From positions 124,001 to 188,000 of the IMG/VR virus record IMGVR_UViG_3300032245_001746: 64,000 nucleotides of DNA; one strand, 5' to 3'. Positions 8,340-17,142 of this stretch are shown here, one piece after another (the first letter of the stretch is position 1; every line of letters starts with the position of its first letter). The DNA comes from a virus. The notes below the pieces were generated by a model, which did not search any database, was not told where the DNA came from, and was given only the letters and a program-made list of their open reading frames with translations. A program made the translations under genes and the position numbers.

Positions 8340-8980
8340 AAACTTCTTTGTTCATTCGTTATTTCTGCATAAATCAAATATTCATCATCTTGTTGTTTTA
8401 TGTTTTTAATTTTCCACCATCTAAGCATTTCAAGTTTTTGTCCATTTTTATATTTACTTGGAAATATAATTGATTTTAAAGTTAAATTTTGTTGTTTAGT
8501 ATAAATGCATATTTCAATATCGCTTGAATCTACAATAAATCCTTCAAACATGTGTTTTTTACCATAAAGAACATTTTCATTGCTATTTATTGCTGGATGG
8601 CAATGTATCAATACAATTTGATCTTTTGGTATATCATTATCATTTAACTCTGAAGTTAATTCAATGCGTTCTTCAAAATGTTGTTCAACTACAATTTTTT
8701 CTTCAATTTCAACTTTTGGAATTTCTTTATTTTCGATTTTTACTTCTTCAATTTTAGTTTTTGGAATAATTTCTTCAAATTGTTCTTCTATTTCTGCATT
8801 TATTTCTTTAATATCTTCAACAGATATATTATTAAATTCTTCTAAATCAAATAAAACTGATTTCCATTTAAAATTATGAAATTCAAGTTGTTTTTTTGGT
8901 AACACAACTTGATCTTTAACTAAAGGATTAGGTTCACTAAATAATTTATATGGTTTACCGTCTTTATTTAATAGTGGCAT
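8336..8980 (-). CDS. Probable virion-associated protein with acidic linker
   Basis: A 214-aa protein with three visible parts: a conserved-looking N-terminus (MPLLNKDGKPYKLFSEPNPL), an acidic Glu/Ile/Lys-rich middle (about residues 55-110) that looks like a coiled coil or flexible linker, and a beta-rich C-terminal domain (VLIHCHPAI ... WWKIKNI ... YLIYAEI). It lies upstream of gp13 on the same strand, so it could be a late structural protein. I do not recognise the family. Confidence 0.7.
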   Translation of the reverse strand: MPLLNKDGKPYKLFSEPNPLVKDQVVLPKKQLEFHNFKWKSVLFDLEEFNNISVEDIKEINAEIEEQFEEIIPKTKIEEVKIENKEIPKVEIEEKIVVEQHFEERIELTSELNDNDIPKDQIVLIHCHPAINSNENVLYGKKHMFEGFIVDSSDIEICIYTKQQNLTLKSIIFPSKYKNGQKLEMLRWWKIKNIKQQDDEYLIYAEITNEQRSF

Positions 8981-9107
8981 AGTGATATTTTAAACATGTA
9001 AAGAGTTTGTTATTAAATAAATCATAAAAAAATTAATTTCATTAACAAAAAATGGCTTATTGTTTTGTTCAATTAATGTTAATAATAAAAAATCAATTAA
9101 ATAATTT

Positions 9108-9428
9108 TTAATTTGTTGAAAATTTTGCATTAGCACTTCCTTTTAAAAATATGCATTTATTATATGTTTTTTTATTAACTATATTGGCTATACTTGCCTG
9201 AGAAACACTAAAAATTTTTGAAATTTCTTCTTGTGTTTTTCCATTATTATATAGATTTCTTATAATTTCTGCTTTTTTATGATTTAATTTGTTTGGTTGT
9301 TTTTTTATATTTGGTTGATACAATTCATATTTAATCAACCATCTTCTTATTGTTCTTTCACTTTTTTTAAAAAACAAAGATGCTTCTTTAATGTTATTCT
9401 TAAATTGTTCTAAATCTTTTTTTTCCAT
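9108..9428 (-). CDS. Small double helix-turn-helix protein
   Basis: A 106-aa basic protein with two HTH-like segments: ASLFFKKSERTIRRWLIKY and, after a Lys/Asn linker, TQEEISKIFSVSQASIANIV. The second resembles the DNA-binding module at the C-terminus of phage HNH homing endonucleases, but no nuclease domain is present. It is either a small transcription regulator or the remnant of a homing endonuclease. Confidence 0.75.
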   Translation of the reverse strand: MEKKDLEQFKNNIKEASLFFKKSERTIRRWLIKYELYQPNIKKQPNKLNHKKAEIIRNLYNNGKTQEEISKIFSVSQASIANIVNKKTYNKCIFLKGSANAKFSTN

Positions 9429-9466
9429 GTCAACATTATAAAATAGTTAATTTTTTTAAAAAAACC

Positions 9467-9478
9467 AATATATAATTT
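9467..9478 (+). promoter_or_regulatory. Candidate phage promoter element AATATATAATTT
   Basis: AATATATAATTT ends 25 bp before the start of the structural gene at 9504, which has a strong SD (AAAGGAG). The same 12-mer or a one-base variant occurs upstream of 12547, 22904 and the minus-strand gene at 48882. It is reminiscent of, but not identical to, the T4 late promoter TATAAATA. Assignment rests on recurrence only. Confidence 0.4.
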
Positions 9479-9503
9479 CAATTATTCTTAAAAGGAGATA
9501 AAA

Positions 9504-9905
9504 ATGGCATTACAAGCACCTACAGTTGGCGAAGTTGCATTATTGCAATATATTACAAATACAGTTGCACCAACACAATTAGTATTACATTTATATAATA
9601 ACGATCCTACAATTTCAGCATCAACAGTTATTACAAACATTACAGAAGTACCATCAGGTATTGGTTATGTTCCAATTACATTAGCTGGAACGAATTGGAC
9701 AACAACAACTCCTGGTGGGTTAGGTACAGCAGTACATTCTGAATGTACATTCTCATTTACAACAGCACACAGTGTTTACGGTTATTATATAACATCAACA
9801 TCTTCAACAAAATTGTTGTGGATGGAAAAATTCTCAGGAGCACCTTTCGTATTGCCAGCAGGCGGCGGAACAATTACAATTTCACCACGTGTTTCATTGC
9901 AGTAA
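9504..9905 (+). CDS. Small Thr/Ser-rich virion structural protein
   Basis: A 133-aa protein (MALQAPTVGEVALLQYITNT...) rich in Thr, Ser, Gly and beta-formers, ending in GGGTITISPRVSLQ. Single-domain proteins of this style are common as minor tail or fibre components in marine phages. It has the best ribosome binding site in this area (AAAGGAG, 6 bp spacing), a candidate promoter just upstream and a perfect terminator hairpin just downstream, so it is probably a highly expressed single-gene late unit. Exact virion position unknown. Confidence 0.8.
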   Translation: MALQAPTVGEVALLQYITNTVAPTQLVLHLYNNDPTISASTVITNITEVPSGIGYVPITLAGTNWTTTTPGGLGTAVHSECTFSFTTAHSVYGYYITSTSSTKLLWMEKFSGAPFVLPAGGGTITISPRVSLQ

Positions 9906-9930
9906 TGATTTGTACACTATTTTAAATTTC

Positions 9931-9964
9931 AAAAAACCCATAATTTTAAAATTATGGGTTTTTT
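9931..9964 (+). terminator. Rho-independent terminator (perfect 34-bp palindrome)
   Basis: Arms 9931-9947 and 9948-9964 are exact reverse complements around CCCATAATTTTAAAATTATGGG, flanked by A and T runs. It follows the structural gene at 9504-9905 by 26 bp. Confidence 0.85.
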
Positions 9965-10011
9965 ACTTTGTAGTTTTGCATAAGATAACTTTAATCAGAA
10001 AGAGTTTATTT

Positions 10012-10266
10012 ATGACAAAAGAAGAATTAGAAACATTGTATAAAAATTGTGACAGTGAAGATGATTTTGATTATGATAAATATGAAGAAACAATCAATGA
10101 TCGCAATGGAGCATGCTTTACATATAATAAAGAGGAAAGAAATGACACTTACGATCAAGCAATGATTGATTACATGGAAGAACAAGGATTTGTTATTTAT
10201 GATGATCCTTATTCTCAAAATATGTGTTGTAATGTTGGATGGGTAGTGTTTCCACCAATTAAATAA
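10012..10266 (+). CDS. Small acidic protein
   Basis: An 84-aa acidic protein (MTKEELETLYKNC...) with many Asp/Glu/Tyr residues and a C-terminal DDPYSQNMCCNVGWVVFPP. ATG 10012 is preferred over the open upstream extension because that extension runs through the terminator hairpin. Its stop directly abuts the end of the convergent gene at 10267. Acidic small phage proteins are often inhibitors or DNA mimics, but nothing here proves that. Confidence 0.65.
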   Translation: MTKEELETLYKNCDSEDDFDYDKYEETINDRNGACFTYNKEERNDTYDQAMIDYMEEQGFVIYDDPYSQNMCCNVGWVVFPPIK

Positions 10267-11148
10267 TTAAAATGGTGGGTCATCTGGATCATTCTTAAAA
10301 GGCTTACTAATTTGTGGTTTAATTTTCTTTTTTCTTTTGTTTTTTAATAGTTGTCCACCTAGCAAATCCCATTTAATTTCTTTTGGATCTTCTTCATAAT
10401 CTTCATAACCATAATAATCCATTTCTGATTTTCGCAATCTATCTGCATCTGCGTATGGATTTGATCCTGCCCATAATGGATCTATTAAGACTAAAGATCC
10501 ATCTTTTCTTTGCATATAATTATTTTTGTTAAGATCAATATTTCCATTGAGTCCTGCTGTGGATATTATATAAAAAGCTTCAAATAATGGATATAATTTA
10601 GGATATTTTTCAAATAGTTCTATTTCTCTTTTATATACTTTTTCTTTTACTATTTCCCATTTATAATCTTTTCCTCTTCCTATTCTAGTTTGCTTTTCGA
10701 TTTCTTTATTTTCTTGACCATATTGTTTTGCTTCGAAATAAGAAATTGAATAGTCTATATTGTTAACAATTTGTTTCATTAATTCTTGATCATCAATTGG
10801 GTATAACAATTCAATTCTAGCAAGATAAATCATTGACGATGATTTCATTCTTTTGTAGAATGGCACAATTCTTTGTGGTGGACCATAAATTTTAGGAAAT
10901 GCAGGATGTGGATTTTTATATGCAAATCTAGCAAATCTTAAATAATATGGATCATCTTTAAAAGTTTTTACAACATAATTCCATTTTGGATGATAAAACA
11001 CTTCTCCACAACTTCCATTTCCAATATATTTTCCGCCTTCTGCATAGAATTCTTCCAATATTTCTTCTAATGATTTGTTTTTATTTAATGGATTTAAAAA
11101 CAAATCGGTTGGAGTGTCAAATGATTCATAAAAAAGTTTAAAATTCAT
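10267..11148 (-). CDS. Tagged protein kinase-like protein
   Basis: The tag-like N-terminus MNFKLFYESF is followed by a protein-kinase-like fold: a Gly-loop YIGNGSCGEVFY with a strand containing VVKTF (candidate ATP-binding Lys), and late in the protein a catalytic-loop-like NIDLNKNN followed by LVLIDPLW in the place of DFG. The C-terminus is very basic (LLKNKRKKKIKP). 293 aa. It leads a minus-strand set of three tagged genes (10267-12495). Catalytic competence is uncertain because the HRD and DFG motifs are degenerate. Confidence 0.75.
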   Translation of the reverse strand: MNFKLFYESFDTPTDLFLNPLNKNKSLEEILEEFYAEGGKYIGNGSCGEVFYHPKWNYVVKTFKDDPYYLRFARFAYKNPHPAFPKIYGPPQRIVPFYKRMKSSSMIYLARIELLYPIDDQELMKQIVNNIDYSISYFEAKQYGQENKEIEKQTRIGRGKDYKWEIVKEKVYKREIELFEKYPKLYPLFEAFYIISTAGLNGNIDLNKNNYMQRKDGSLVLIDPLWAGSNPYADADRLRKSEMDYYGYEDYEEDPKEIKWDLLGGQLLKNKRKKKIKPQISKPFKNDPDDPPF

Positions 11149-11156
11149 GATATTTC

Positions 11157-11759
11157 CTAATAATAATGCACATTTGTGTTTTGATCTATATCATATGGAG
11201 TGTTCTTCAATATATTTATTGCCGTTCTAGTTTCAATTACTTTTGGGCTTATTAATGAAATAGGATTATCCCAATATACTTCTTCTACCGTTCCATGTTG
11301 TGGCATGTCAGTTGTTGTAAACATAATTGCAGAAATAGCTTCTGTCATATTTGCTTTTGTAAATCCTTTTGTTGTTAAATTTTTAAATTTTGGTTTTTCG
11401 AAATCTTTTGGATGAATTAGTTTATTAATATTTGATGCTTTATATATGCTAATGATATGATCAAATTGAACTTGAGGAACCCATTTTCCATACGTGCAAC
11501 TTATAGCAAAAACTCCTGCATTTCCGTAACCAAGTTTGTTTTCGTTAATAATTTTTTCAATATTTTCTTTTAAGGTAAAATGAATAAATTTATCTTTTTT
11601 TAATTCTAATTTGAAAAATTTTCTAGTATTATGTCTTTTCCAAAAATCTATTTGTTGAGAGTTATTTGGTTGTTTAGCCCAAATATTTTTACTAAATTCA
11701 CTTCCATGAAATTCTTCTTTGTCAAATTCTAAATTTTCAAACCACTTTTTAAAATTCAT
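11157..11759 (-). CDS. Tagged protein, possible ADP-ribosyltransferase-like fold
   Basis: Starts MNFKKWFENL (tag). Around residue 58 the sequence FIHFTLKENIEKIINENKL, followed by GVFAISCTYG, resembles the entry strand and helix of ADP-ribosyltransferase-like domains (pattern 'hHhT..NL..Il..gaL'). A late VEEVYWDNPISL could supply an acidic residue. The alignment is weak and catalytic residues cannot be assigned. T4 Alt is a capsid-targeted ADP-ribosyltransferase, which makes the idea attractive. Overlaps the upstream gene by 11 bp. Confidence 0.7.
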   Translation of the reverse strand: MNFKKWFENLEFDKEEFHGSEFSKNIWAKQPNNSQQIDFWKRHNTRKFFKLELKKDKFIHFTLKENIEKIINENKLGYGNAGVFAISCTYGKWVPQVQFDHIISIYKASNINKLIHPKDFEKPKFKNLTTKGFTKANMTEAISAIMFTTTDMPQHGTVEEVYWDNPISLISPKVIETRTAINILKNTPYDIDQNTNVHYY

Positions 11760-12495
11760 TTGTTTTCCTTGTTATTTCAAAATTATTTCCATTCATTTTT
11801 AAATCCCAATCTTTATTGAAAAATCTATTAAATAATTTTTCATATACTGATGATCTTCTGTTTTTAATCATTTCAATTCCATGTTTGTAAGATGTAATTG
11901 CATTTCTTAATTCATTTGTGTTGAAATAAAATTCAAACGAATCTTTTTGAAGTTTATTAAAAATTGTTAAAATTTTGCCAAAATAAATGTTTATTTGATT
12001 TAAAAAATCTAAACAACTTGTGTCAGATTTTAAATTTGAAACTAATTCTTTGAAATAATTTATTATAATCAAATCTTGATTGTCAGTTTCATTTGTAATT
12101 TCTTCAAGTGATGAAAAAACTTTATTTTTTATTGGGTTTAAATTTATATTAGATATAATTTTTGAATCATTTTTATCTTCATAAGATTGAAAATATATTT
12201 TTTTAATATTGATCTCATCAGCTTTTTCTTTTATTAAATACAAAACTCCAGGTAATATTTCTGGATCTCTTCCAAGAATTTCGTTTCGTTCTGTTTTTTC
12301 ATATGATTCATTTACATAAAAAGACACTTCGTAAACTTGATCTTGTTTTTTAAAAAAAGTAACTTTAACTTCATTTTTTAATGAAGTTACAAAACTTAAT
12401 TCAATTATGTTATTACGAAATGATTTTTTTATAGAACCATTTGGCTTTCTTAATTCTACAATTTCATTTAATATCCATTTTTTAAATTCCAACAT
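11749..12495 (-). CDS. Tagged protein of unknown function
   Basis: 248 aa, beginning MLEFKKWILNEI, the window's capsid-targeting-like tag ending in Glu. The first half is beta-rich (KNEVKVTFFKKQDQVYEVSF) and the second half helical. No catalytic motif is recognisable. First gene of the minus-strand run 12495 to 10267; overlaps the next gene by 11 bp, supporting co-translation. Confidence 0.75.
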   Translation of the reverse strand: MLEFKKWILNEIVELRKPNGSIKKSFRNNIIELSFVTSLKNEVKVTFFKKQDQVYEVSFYVNESYEKTERNEILGRDPEILPGVLYLIKEKADEINIKKIYFQSYEDKNDSKIISNINLNPIKNKVFSSLEEITNETDNQDLIIINYFKELVSNLKSDTSCLDFLNQINIYFGKILTIFNKLQKDSFEFYFNTNELRNAITSYKHGIEMIKNRRSSVYEKLFNRFFNKDWDLKMNGNNFEITRKTNEF

Positions 12496-12513
12496 GTAAT
12501 ATTTATTTGTTTT

Positions 12514-12525
12514 AATATATAAATT
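12514..12525 (+). promoter_or_regulatory. Candidate phage promoter element AATATATAAATT
   Basis: One-base variant of the element seen upstream of 9504 and 22904. It ends 21 bp before the ATG at 12547, with an SD (AAAGG) in between. Confidence 0.35.
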
Positions 12526-12546
12526 CTAAAGAAAGGTTATAAAAAT

Positions 12547-12846
12547 ATGTTAACATTTAATAAAGTTTTAGAAAAAATTGATGAATCTCATTCTAATAAT
12601 TCTGAAGAATTTAATGATAAAGCAATTGCTACCATTAAAACTGGATTAAATTTGGATGAAGATTTTTGGGATAATTTTAAAAATATATGTAATTCGCCTG
12701 GTTTGGGAGAGTTATTGGGAGTGAGTAAAAACGTAATTTCAACATGGTATTCCAAAATAGATAAACATCTAAATAAAGTTGAAGAAATGGAATTAAATTC
12801 TTCTAAAAGAAATAAAATGATAAAAACTGGATACGAAGATGAATAA
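12547..12846 (+). CDS. Small tagged helical protein
   Basis: A 99-aa protein starting MLTFNKVLEKIDES, a divergent version of the tag (Phe4 kept, Trp replaced). Helical throughout, with LGELLGVSKNVISTWYSKI resembling a helix-turn-helix. It overlaps the following GH130-like gene by 8 bp, so it heads the plus-strand glycan block. Function unknown. Confidence 0.7.
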   Translation: MLTFNKVLEKIDESHSNNSEEFNDKAIATIKTGLNLDEDFWDNFKNICNSPGLGELLGVSKNVISTWYSKIDKHLNKVEEMELNSSKRNKMIKTGYEDE

Positions 12847-13906
12847 AAATATTCAAACTGGACCTAAAATTGTTAAAGGGCTTTCTGTAGAACACATTAA
12901 TAAATTAAAGAATTTTAAAAACATGAAAGTTATAAATCAAAAAAATCAAAAAGTAGTTAAAAAACCATTAAAAACACAAGGGGTCACGCACCAATTTATA
13001 CCAAGACCAGACTCAAAATATCTTGTAAATCTAGCAGATAATGTTAAAAGAATTGAATTTCCAGAAAAAGGATCTTTTAATCCTGGATTGGTCAAGTTAC
13101 CAAACAGTAAAGATTACATTATGGTTTACAGACCAGATGAATATGGTTTTGTGGGATGTAAGTTGGATGAAAACTTAAATCCATATTCTGATTCATATTT
13201 CAAATTCAATGTAACAAATTGTGCAGATCCAAGAATAATATGGACTAATGATAATAAATTATTAATGGTTTATTCATCAACTACTGGAGTTGGATTAAAT
13301 TTAGAGTGCATTAGAGGCTCTATAATAATGGACTTAAATAAATCTGATTCTTTTATTAACACTGAACATTTTAGAATATCTCCTGAAGAATTAAACAGTA
13401 GACAAAAAAATTGGATACCTTTTTTGTTTAATGAAGAAATTTATTTAATCGCTTCAATATGTCCGCATATAATCTATAAATTTGATTTAGCTACTAAAAA
13501 ATGTACTAAAATATCTGAAGAGAAATGGTTTCATCCCTGGATTTATCCAGAACTCTTTTTAAGAGGAAACACGAATCCAGTTTTAATGGAAGATGGAAAT
13601 TTTTTATCAACTTTTCATACAGCAACTTGGTATGGAAAAACATGTTATTATGATAATGGTTGTTATGTCTTTGAAGGAAAGTTTCCTTTTAAGATACTTA
13701 GATGTTCCAATAGAACATATCTTCCTGCAGAAGGTGCTATAGAACCGCATTTTAGAAATTTGGGAAGAATTGCATGTACATTTCCTGTAGGAATGGTCTT
13801 GGAAAATAATGATTTATTAATCTCTTATGGAGATAATGATTCTGTTGTAAAAATAATGAGGGTTGATTTAAATAAGATGTTATCTTTAACTTTGGATATA
13901 TTTTAA
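12839..13906 (+). CDS. GH130-like five-bladed beta-propeller glycosidase/phosphorylase-like protein
   Basis: After a Lys-rich N-terminus (about 60 residues) the protein shows repeated propeller strands: FNPGLVKLPNSKDYIMVYR, DPRIIW, KNWIPFLFNEEIYLIAS, RGNTNPVL and a final CTFPVGMVLENNDLLISYG. These resemble the GH130 family, which acts on beta-mannosides or related glycans, including the C-terminal 'FPxG...YG..D' block. 355 aa is a usual length. It is followed 2 bp later by a glycosyltransferase, suggesting work on a virion or host-surface glycan. Active residues cannot be assigned with certainty. Confidence 0.7.
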   Translation: MNKNIQTGPKIVKGLSVEHINKLKNFKNMKVINQKNQKVVKKPLKTQGVTHQFIPRPDSKYLVNLADNVKRIEFPEKGSFNPGLVKLPNSKDYIMVYRPDEYGFVGCKLDENLNPYSDSYFKFNVTNCADPRIIWTNDNKLLMVYSSTTGVGLNLECIRGSIIMDLNKSDSFINTEHFRISPEELNSRQKNWIPFLFNEEIYLIASICPHIIYKFDLATKKCTKISEEKWFHPWIYPELFLRGNTNPVLMEDGNFLSTFHTATWYGKTCYYDNGCYVFEGKFPFKILRCSNRTYLPAEGAIEPHFRNLGRIACTFPVGMVLENNDLLISYGDNDSVVKIMRVDLNKMLSLTLDIF

Positions 13907-13908
13907 AA

Positions 13909-14883
13909 ATGATTACAATTACAATTCACACTGCATCTTTGGATAATTTTTTAATTTCTCAAGGAATACCAAGTTATTTTCAAGCCGTTGTAGATAATTT
14001 ATCACGTCAAACTTTTAAAAATTTTGAACTTGTATATATTGATACTTATTATGATGAAAATAAAGATAATTTTAGTCAAATTAAATCAAATTTTATAATT
14101 AAACATGTTCCAATACACAAAAATCACAGATACTGGTTTGATAAAGGACACGTTTATATTTCTGCTGCTAAAAATACAGGTATCATTTATGCAGACGGAG
14201 AGTTGATAATTTCATTTGATGATGGGGAATTCTTTCCAGAAACACTTTTATCAAATTATTGGGATCATTATAAAAATGGACATTTGATGCACGCATATCA
14301 TCATAGAATGAAATCTATAGATACCATTAATGGATTAGTTAAACATCCTGTTAATGGTGATATTTATATCAATGATAGTAGAAAATTTAATGCAGACTCT
14401 TGTTTTCACAGAAATGGTACATGGACATATGCAGGAACAAGTTTTTCTTTAGAGGATGCTTTAATATTAAATGGTTTTAATGAAAGATTAGATGGATATA
14501 AAAGTTTAGAAGATTGTGATTTTGGTCTAAGATTGGTGATGTTAAATAAAAAGTTTGTTATTGATAAGAAACTTGGATTTATCTACATTGTAGATCATCC
14601 TAGTTATGTTGATCAAAATAAAAAACAAATAAATGAATTTATAGCCATTGAAAATCATGGTTTATTAATGTGTGCAAAAGAATTATTTGAAATTGAAGCA
14701 AATAAATATCCTATTACAGATAAGCATTTAGAAATAATTAAAAGAGAAACGATTAAATACAGAAATTTCGATCCTTTAAGTAAAGGAAATGAAGATAAGT
14801 TAAAAGTTTGGTTAAAAACACCAACTTTTAATCTAAAACAGGAACGAGAAGAAATTAGAAAATCAAAAGATTGGAAATGGTAA
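13909..14883 (+). CDS. Family 2 glycosyltransferase
   Basis: GT-A fold transferase that moves a sugar from a nucleotide-sugar donor. Seen: the N-terminal strand ITITIHTASL, then DNLSRQTFKNFELVYID (typical GT2 'L.QT..n.EiiiiD'), AAKNTGIIYADGELIISFDD (nucleotide/metal-binding DxD-like FDDGE) and a second-half LEDCDFGLRLVM ('ED.dl..R' acceptor motif). 324 aa. Sits between the propeller gene (2 bp gap) and a methyltransferase, forming a three-gene glycan unit. Acceptor unknown. Confidence 0.88.
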   Translation: MITITIHTASLDNFLISQGIPSYFQAVVDNLSRQTFKNFELVYIDTYYDENKDNFSQIKSNFIIKHVPIHKNHRYWFDKGHVYISAAKNTGIIYADGELIISFDDGEFFPETLLSNYWDHYKNGHLMHAYHHRMKSIDTINGLVKHPVNGDIYINDSRKFNADSCFHRNGTWTYAGTSFSLEDALILNGFNERLDGYKSLEDCDFGLRLVMLNKKFVIDKKLGFIYIVDHPSYVDQNKKQINEFIAIENHGLLMCAKELFEIEANKYPITDKHLEIIKRETIKYRNFDPLSKGNEDKLKVWLKTPTFNLKQEREEIRKSKDWKW

Positions 14884-14885
14884 TT

Positions 14886-15506
14886 ATGTCAACTTTAAAT
14901 AAAATACAACAAATATTGCCAACTATTCATGGTTGGTGTACTTTTGAAAAAGCATCAAAATTTTACAATTTTATTATAGAAGAAAAGCCAAATATATGTG
15001 TTGAAATAGGAGTTTTTGGTGGCTCATCTTTAATTCCTCAAGCTATAGCTTTAAAGGAAAATGGATCTGGTACAATTTTTGGCATTGATCCTTGGTCAAC
15101 AGATGCTGCTTTAGAATGCATGATTGATGAAGATAATAAAAAATGGTGGGGGCAATTAGATTTAGAAGATATTTATAAACATTGTCAAAATAACGTTAAC
15201 AAATATGAGCTTCAAAATTATTGCACACTGATTAAAGATAAAGCTGAAAATGCAGTTACAAGATTTGCAGACGAATCAATTGATTTGCTTCATATTGATG
15301 GAAACCATTCAGAAGATTTATCATATAAGGATGCTGTTTTATACTTACCTAAAGTAAAATCTGGTGGTTACATATTTTTTGATGATATTTATTGGACTGA
15401 AGGAGATAATCATGCAACCACAAGAAAAGCAATAGGATATTTACTTAAATCTTGTGATAAAGTAGAAGTTGTAAACAATGATTGTTTAATATTAAAAAAG
15501 AATTAA
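14886..15506 (+). CDS. Class I SAM-dependent methyltransferase
   Basis: Motif I is VEIGVFGGSSLIPQAIAL, followed by FGIDPWSTDAA (acidic residue binding the ribose) and LLHIDGNHSEDLSYKDAVLY with YIFFDD, as in the methyltransferase family often fused or linked to glycan synthesis. About 206 aa. ATG 14886 is chosen; an in-frame ATG at 14871 inside the previous gene is possible. Likely methylates a sugar or small acceptor made with the neighbouring glycosyltransferase. Confidence 0.85.
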   Translation: MSTLNKIQQILPTIHGWCTFEKASKFYNFIIEEKPNICVEIGVFGGSSLIPQAIALKENGSGTIFGIDPWSTDAALECMIDEDNKKWWGQLDLEDIYKHCQNNVNKYELQNYCTLIKDKAENAVTRFADESIDLLHIDGNHSEDLSYKDAVLYLPKVKSGGYIFFDDIYWTEGDNHATTRKAIGYLLKSCDKVEVVNNDCLILKKN

Positions 15507-15510
15507 AAAC

Positions 15511-15870
15511 ATGAAAACATTTAAAGAATGGATGTTTAATGAAAATTTAAGTTTAATTCAAAGTTTTGCTCAACAAAATAATGTAGAATTAGATATTTAT
15601 GAATCATTTGATGACACAATAAAAATTTCAAGAATTTTTGTTCCTAAAGAATTGAGAAAACAAGGCTTGGGCACTAAAGTTCTCGAATTTGTTTGTAATT
15701 TTGCTGATTCTAATAATAAAATTATTTTATTGTCGCCATCAATTGATTTTGGTGCAACCTCGTTAAACAGATTATATTCTTTTTATTCAAAATTTGGATT
15801 TATTAAAAATAAAGGTAGAAAAAAGAATTATAAATACAGTGAAACTATGATTCGTTATCCAAATCGTTAA
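15511..15870 (+). CDS. Tagged GNAT-family acetyltransferase
   Basis: The first 11 residues, MKTFKEWMFNE, are nearly the consensus of the tag and very close to T4 MKTYQEFIAE. A compact GNAT domain follows: VPKELRKQGLGTKVLEFV contains the acetyl-CoA pyrophosphate loop RxxGxG (residues 49-54), and LNRLYSFYSKFGFIKNKG is the usual C-terminal 'Y.k.GF' motif. 119 aa is short but sufficient for a minimal GNAT. A packaged and injected acetyltransferase acting on a host protein is a reasonable inference; the target is unknown. Confidence 0.85.
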   Translation: MKTFKEWMFNENLSLIQSFAQQNNVELDIYESFDDTIKISRIFVPKELRKQGLGTKVLEFVCNFADSNNKIILLSPSIDFGATSLNRLYSFYSKFGFIKNKGRKKNYKYSETMIRYPNR

Positions 15871-15952
15871 ATTAAGAAAGTTTAAAGAACTGGATGGGTA
15901 GTTTTTCCTAAACCTAATTAATAAAAATATATTTGAATTAAATATATAAGTA

Positions 15953-16243
15953 ATGGAATATGTTTCACAAGGAATTTTAAATCTTAAATCTAGTGCTTCT
16001 TATTGTTTTTCAATAAAAAGGTTCTTTAAATATTCCATTAATGATTTTGTGTTTATTAAAGAAAAAGCTAAAATTGGCGTTTTAGATAGAGTATGTATTA
16101 AAAAATATTTTACTAATTTAGAATTAAATAAATATAAAGATACATTTAATAGAATTTGGTTTGAAGAAGAGTTAATTCCACATCAAGAAGCTATTAATTT
16201 ATCTATTGCGTTTTATGAAAGAAAAATTTTTGAAATTAATTAA
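15953..16243 (+). CDS. Hypothetical protein
   Basis: 96 aa, mixed charge, with TFNRIWFEEELIPHQEAIN near the C-terminus. No Shine-Dalgarno is visible; the AT-rich element AATATATAAG lies only 3 bp before the ATG, so a leaderless message is possible. No family recognised. Confidence 0.6.
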   Translation: MEYVSQGILNLKSSASYCFSIKRFFKYSINDFVFIKEKAKIGVLDRVCIKKYFTNLELNKYKDTFNRIWFEEELIPHQEAINLSIAFYERKIFEIN

Positions 16244-16247
16244 TAAC

Positions 16248-16613
16248 TTATTTATTAACAGGCATAATTTTCTTTAACTTATTAAGTTTAAAAATCATAT
16301 CACTATAATGTTTATATTTTTTAATTTCTTCATCTGTTAATCCACACTCAGAGTCATCAACAAATTCATTTGTACTTATAAAAGTATTTACATTTTTCAA
16401 TTTGTTTAATGATTGATAATAATCATCAAGAAGTTTTAATTTATCATCTTTAGTGCATTGGCTCGAAACATTAACAAAATGTCCATCTATATTTTTGATA
16501 TAATCGCCAGTTATTATAAAACAACCAGAAGAAATATATGTAAAAATATATTTTTTTATAAAATAATGATTTCCAAAATATTTAGATTTAAAATATGAAG
16601 ATTGAAAATGCAT
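16248..16613 (-). CDS. Small aromatic-rich protein, probably virion-associated
   Basis: 121 aa from ATG 16613 (SD AAAGG), preferred over GTG 16619. The N-terminus MHFQSSYFKSKYFGNHYF has the alternating 'FQSxxFxSxYF' pattern often seen in small phage tail proteins. The rest is helical and Lys-rich. It follows, by 9 bp, a structural protein on the same strand. Precise role unknown. Confidence 0.65.
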   Translation of the reverse strand: MHFQSSYFKSKYFGNHYFIKKYIFTYISSGCFIITGDYIKNIDGHFVNVSSQCTKDDKLKLLDDYYQSLNKLKNVNTFISTNEFVDDSECGLTDEEIKKYKHYSDMIFKLNKLKKIMPVNK

Positions 16614-16622
16614 AATCACCTT

Positions 16623-17069
16623 TTATAAATTAATATCAACAGCTATTCTTTCTCCTAAAGGAGTAGTGTCGGATTCAACCCTTGTAATAGATGGATTATT
16701 TATTGCTTTAAATCTTACAATATTGCCATCTATAGCAACCTCGCCTGCTAAAATTGATGCAATGATTTTAAGAGTGTCTTTTATGGATAAATTCCCTTCT
16801 ATTTCAATGTTATCAAGACCATTAGGCGATAATTGAGAAAGATTTACAGAAGTAAATGCTAAAACTTCATCATTTGAAGAATCGATAAATTTTATGCAAC
16901 CTTCAAAATCATTATTTAAATTATAATTCCATATATAAAATCCGCTTCCAATTTCTGTAAATCCTGTTGTAATCACAGAATCAACATTGTTTCCATCAAT
17001 ATCTGTTTTCTGAGCATTTAGGGTAATACCAGTTTTGCCTTTTCCTAAAGATAAAGAAAATACAGACAT
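16623..17069 (-). CDS. Phage minor structural protein (beta-sandwich followed by short helical tail)
   Basis: 148 aa. The first ~80 residues look like a beta-sandwich (LSLGKGKTGITLNAQKTDID, GFTEIGSGFYIWNY), the next part has SIKDTLKIIASILAGEV and the end reads ITRVESDTTPLGERIAVDI. Such proteins typically accompany tail fibres or baseplate spikes. It diverges from the giant fibre gene at 17143. No enzyme motif. Confidence 0.7.
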   Translation of the reverse strand: MSVFSLSLGKGKTGITLNAQKTDIDGNNVDSVITTGFTEIGSGFYIWNYNLNNDFEGCIKFIDSSNDEVLAFTSVNLSQLSPNGLDNIEIEGNLSIKDTLKIIASILAGEVAIDGNIVRFKAINNPSITRVESDTTPLGERIAVDINL

Positions 17070-17142
17070 TAAAATATTCCTTAATAAAAATTAATATATA
17101 CTATATAGTTATTTACATTAAATTTTAATTTGAAACTAAAAT

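Noticed and set aside
8664-8879. Ser/Ile-rich plus-strand frame
   Set aside because: Antisense of the acidic linker of the gene at 8336-8980.
9889-10011. Upstream extension of the small acidic gene at 10012
   Set aside because: It overlaps the structural gene and crosses a perfect terminator palindrome.
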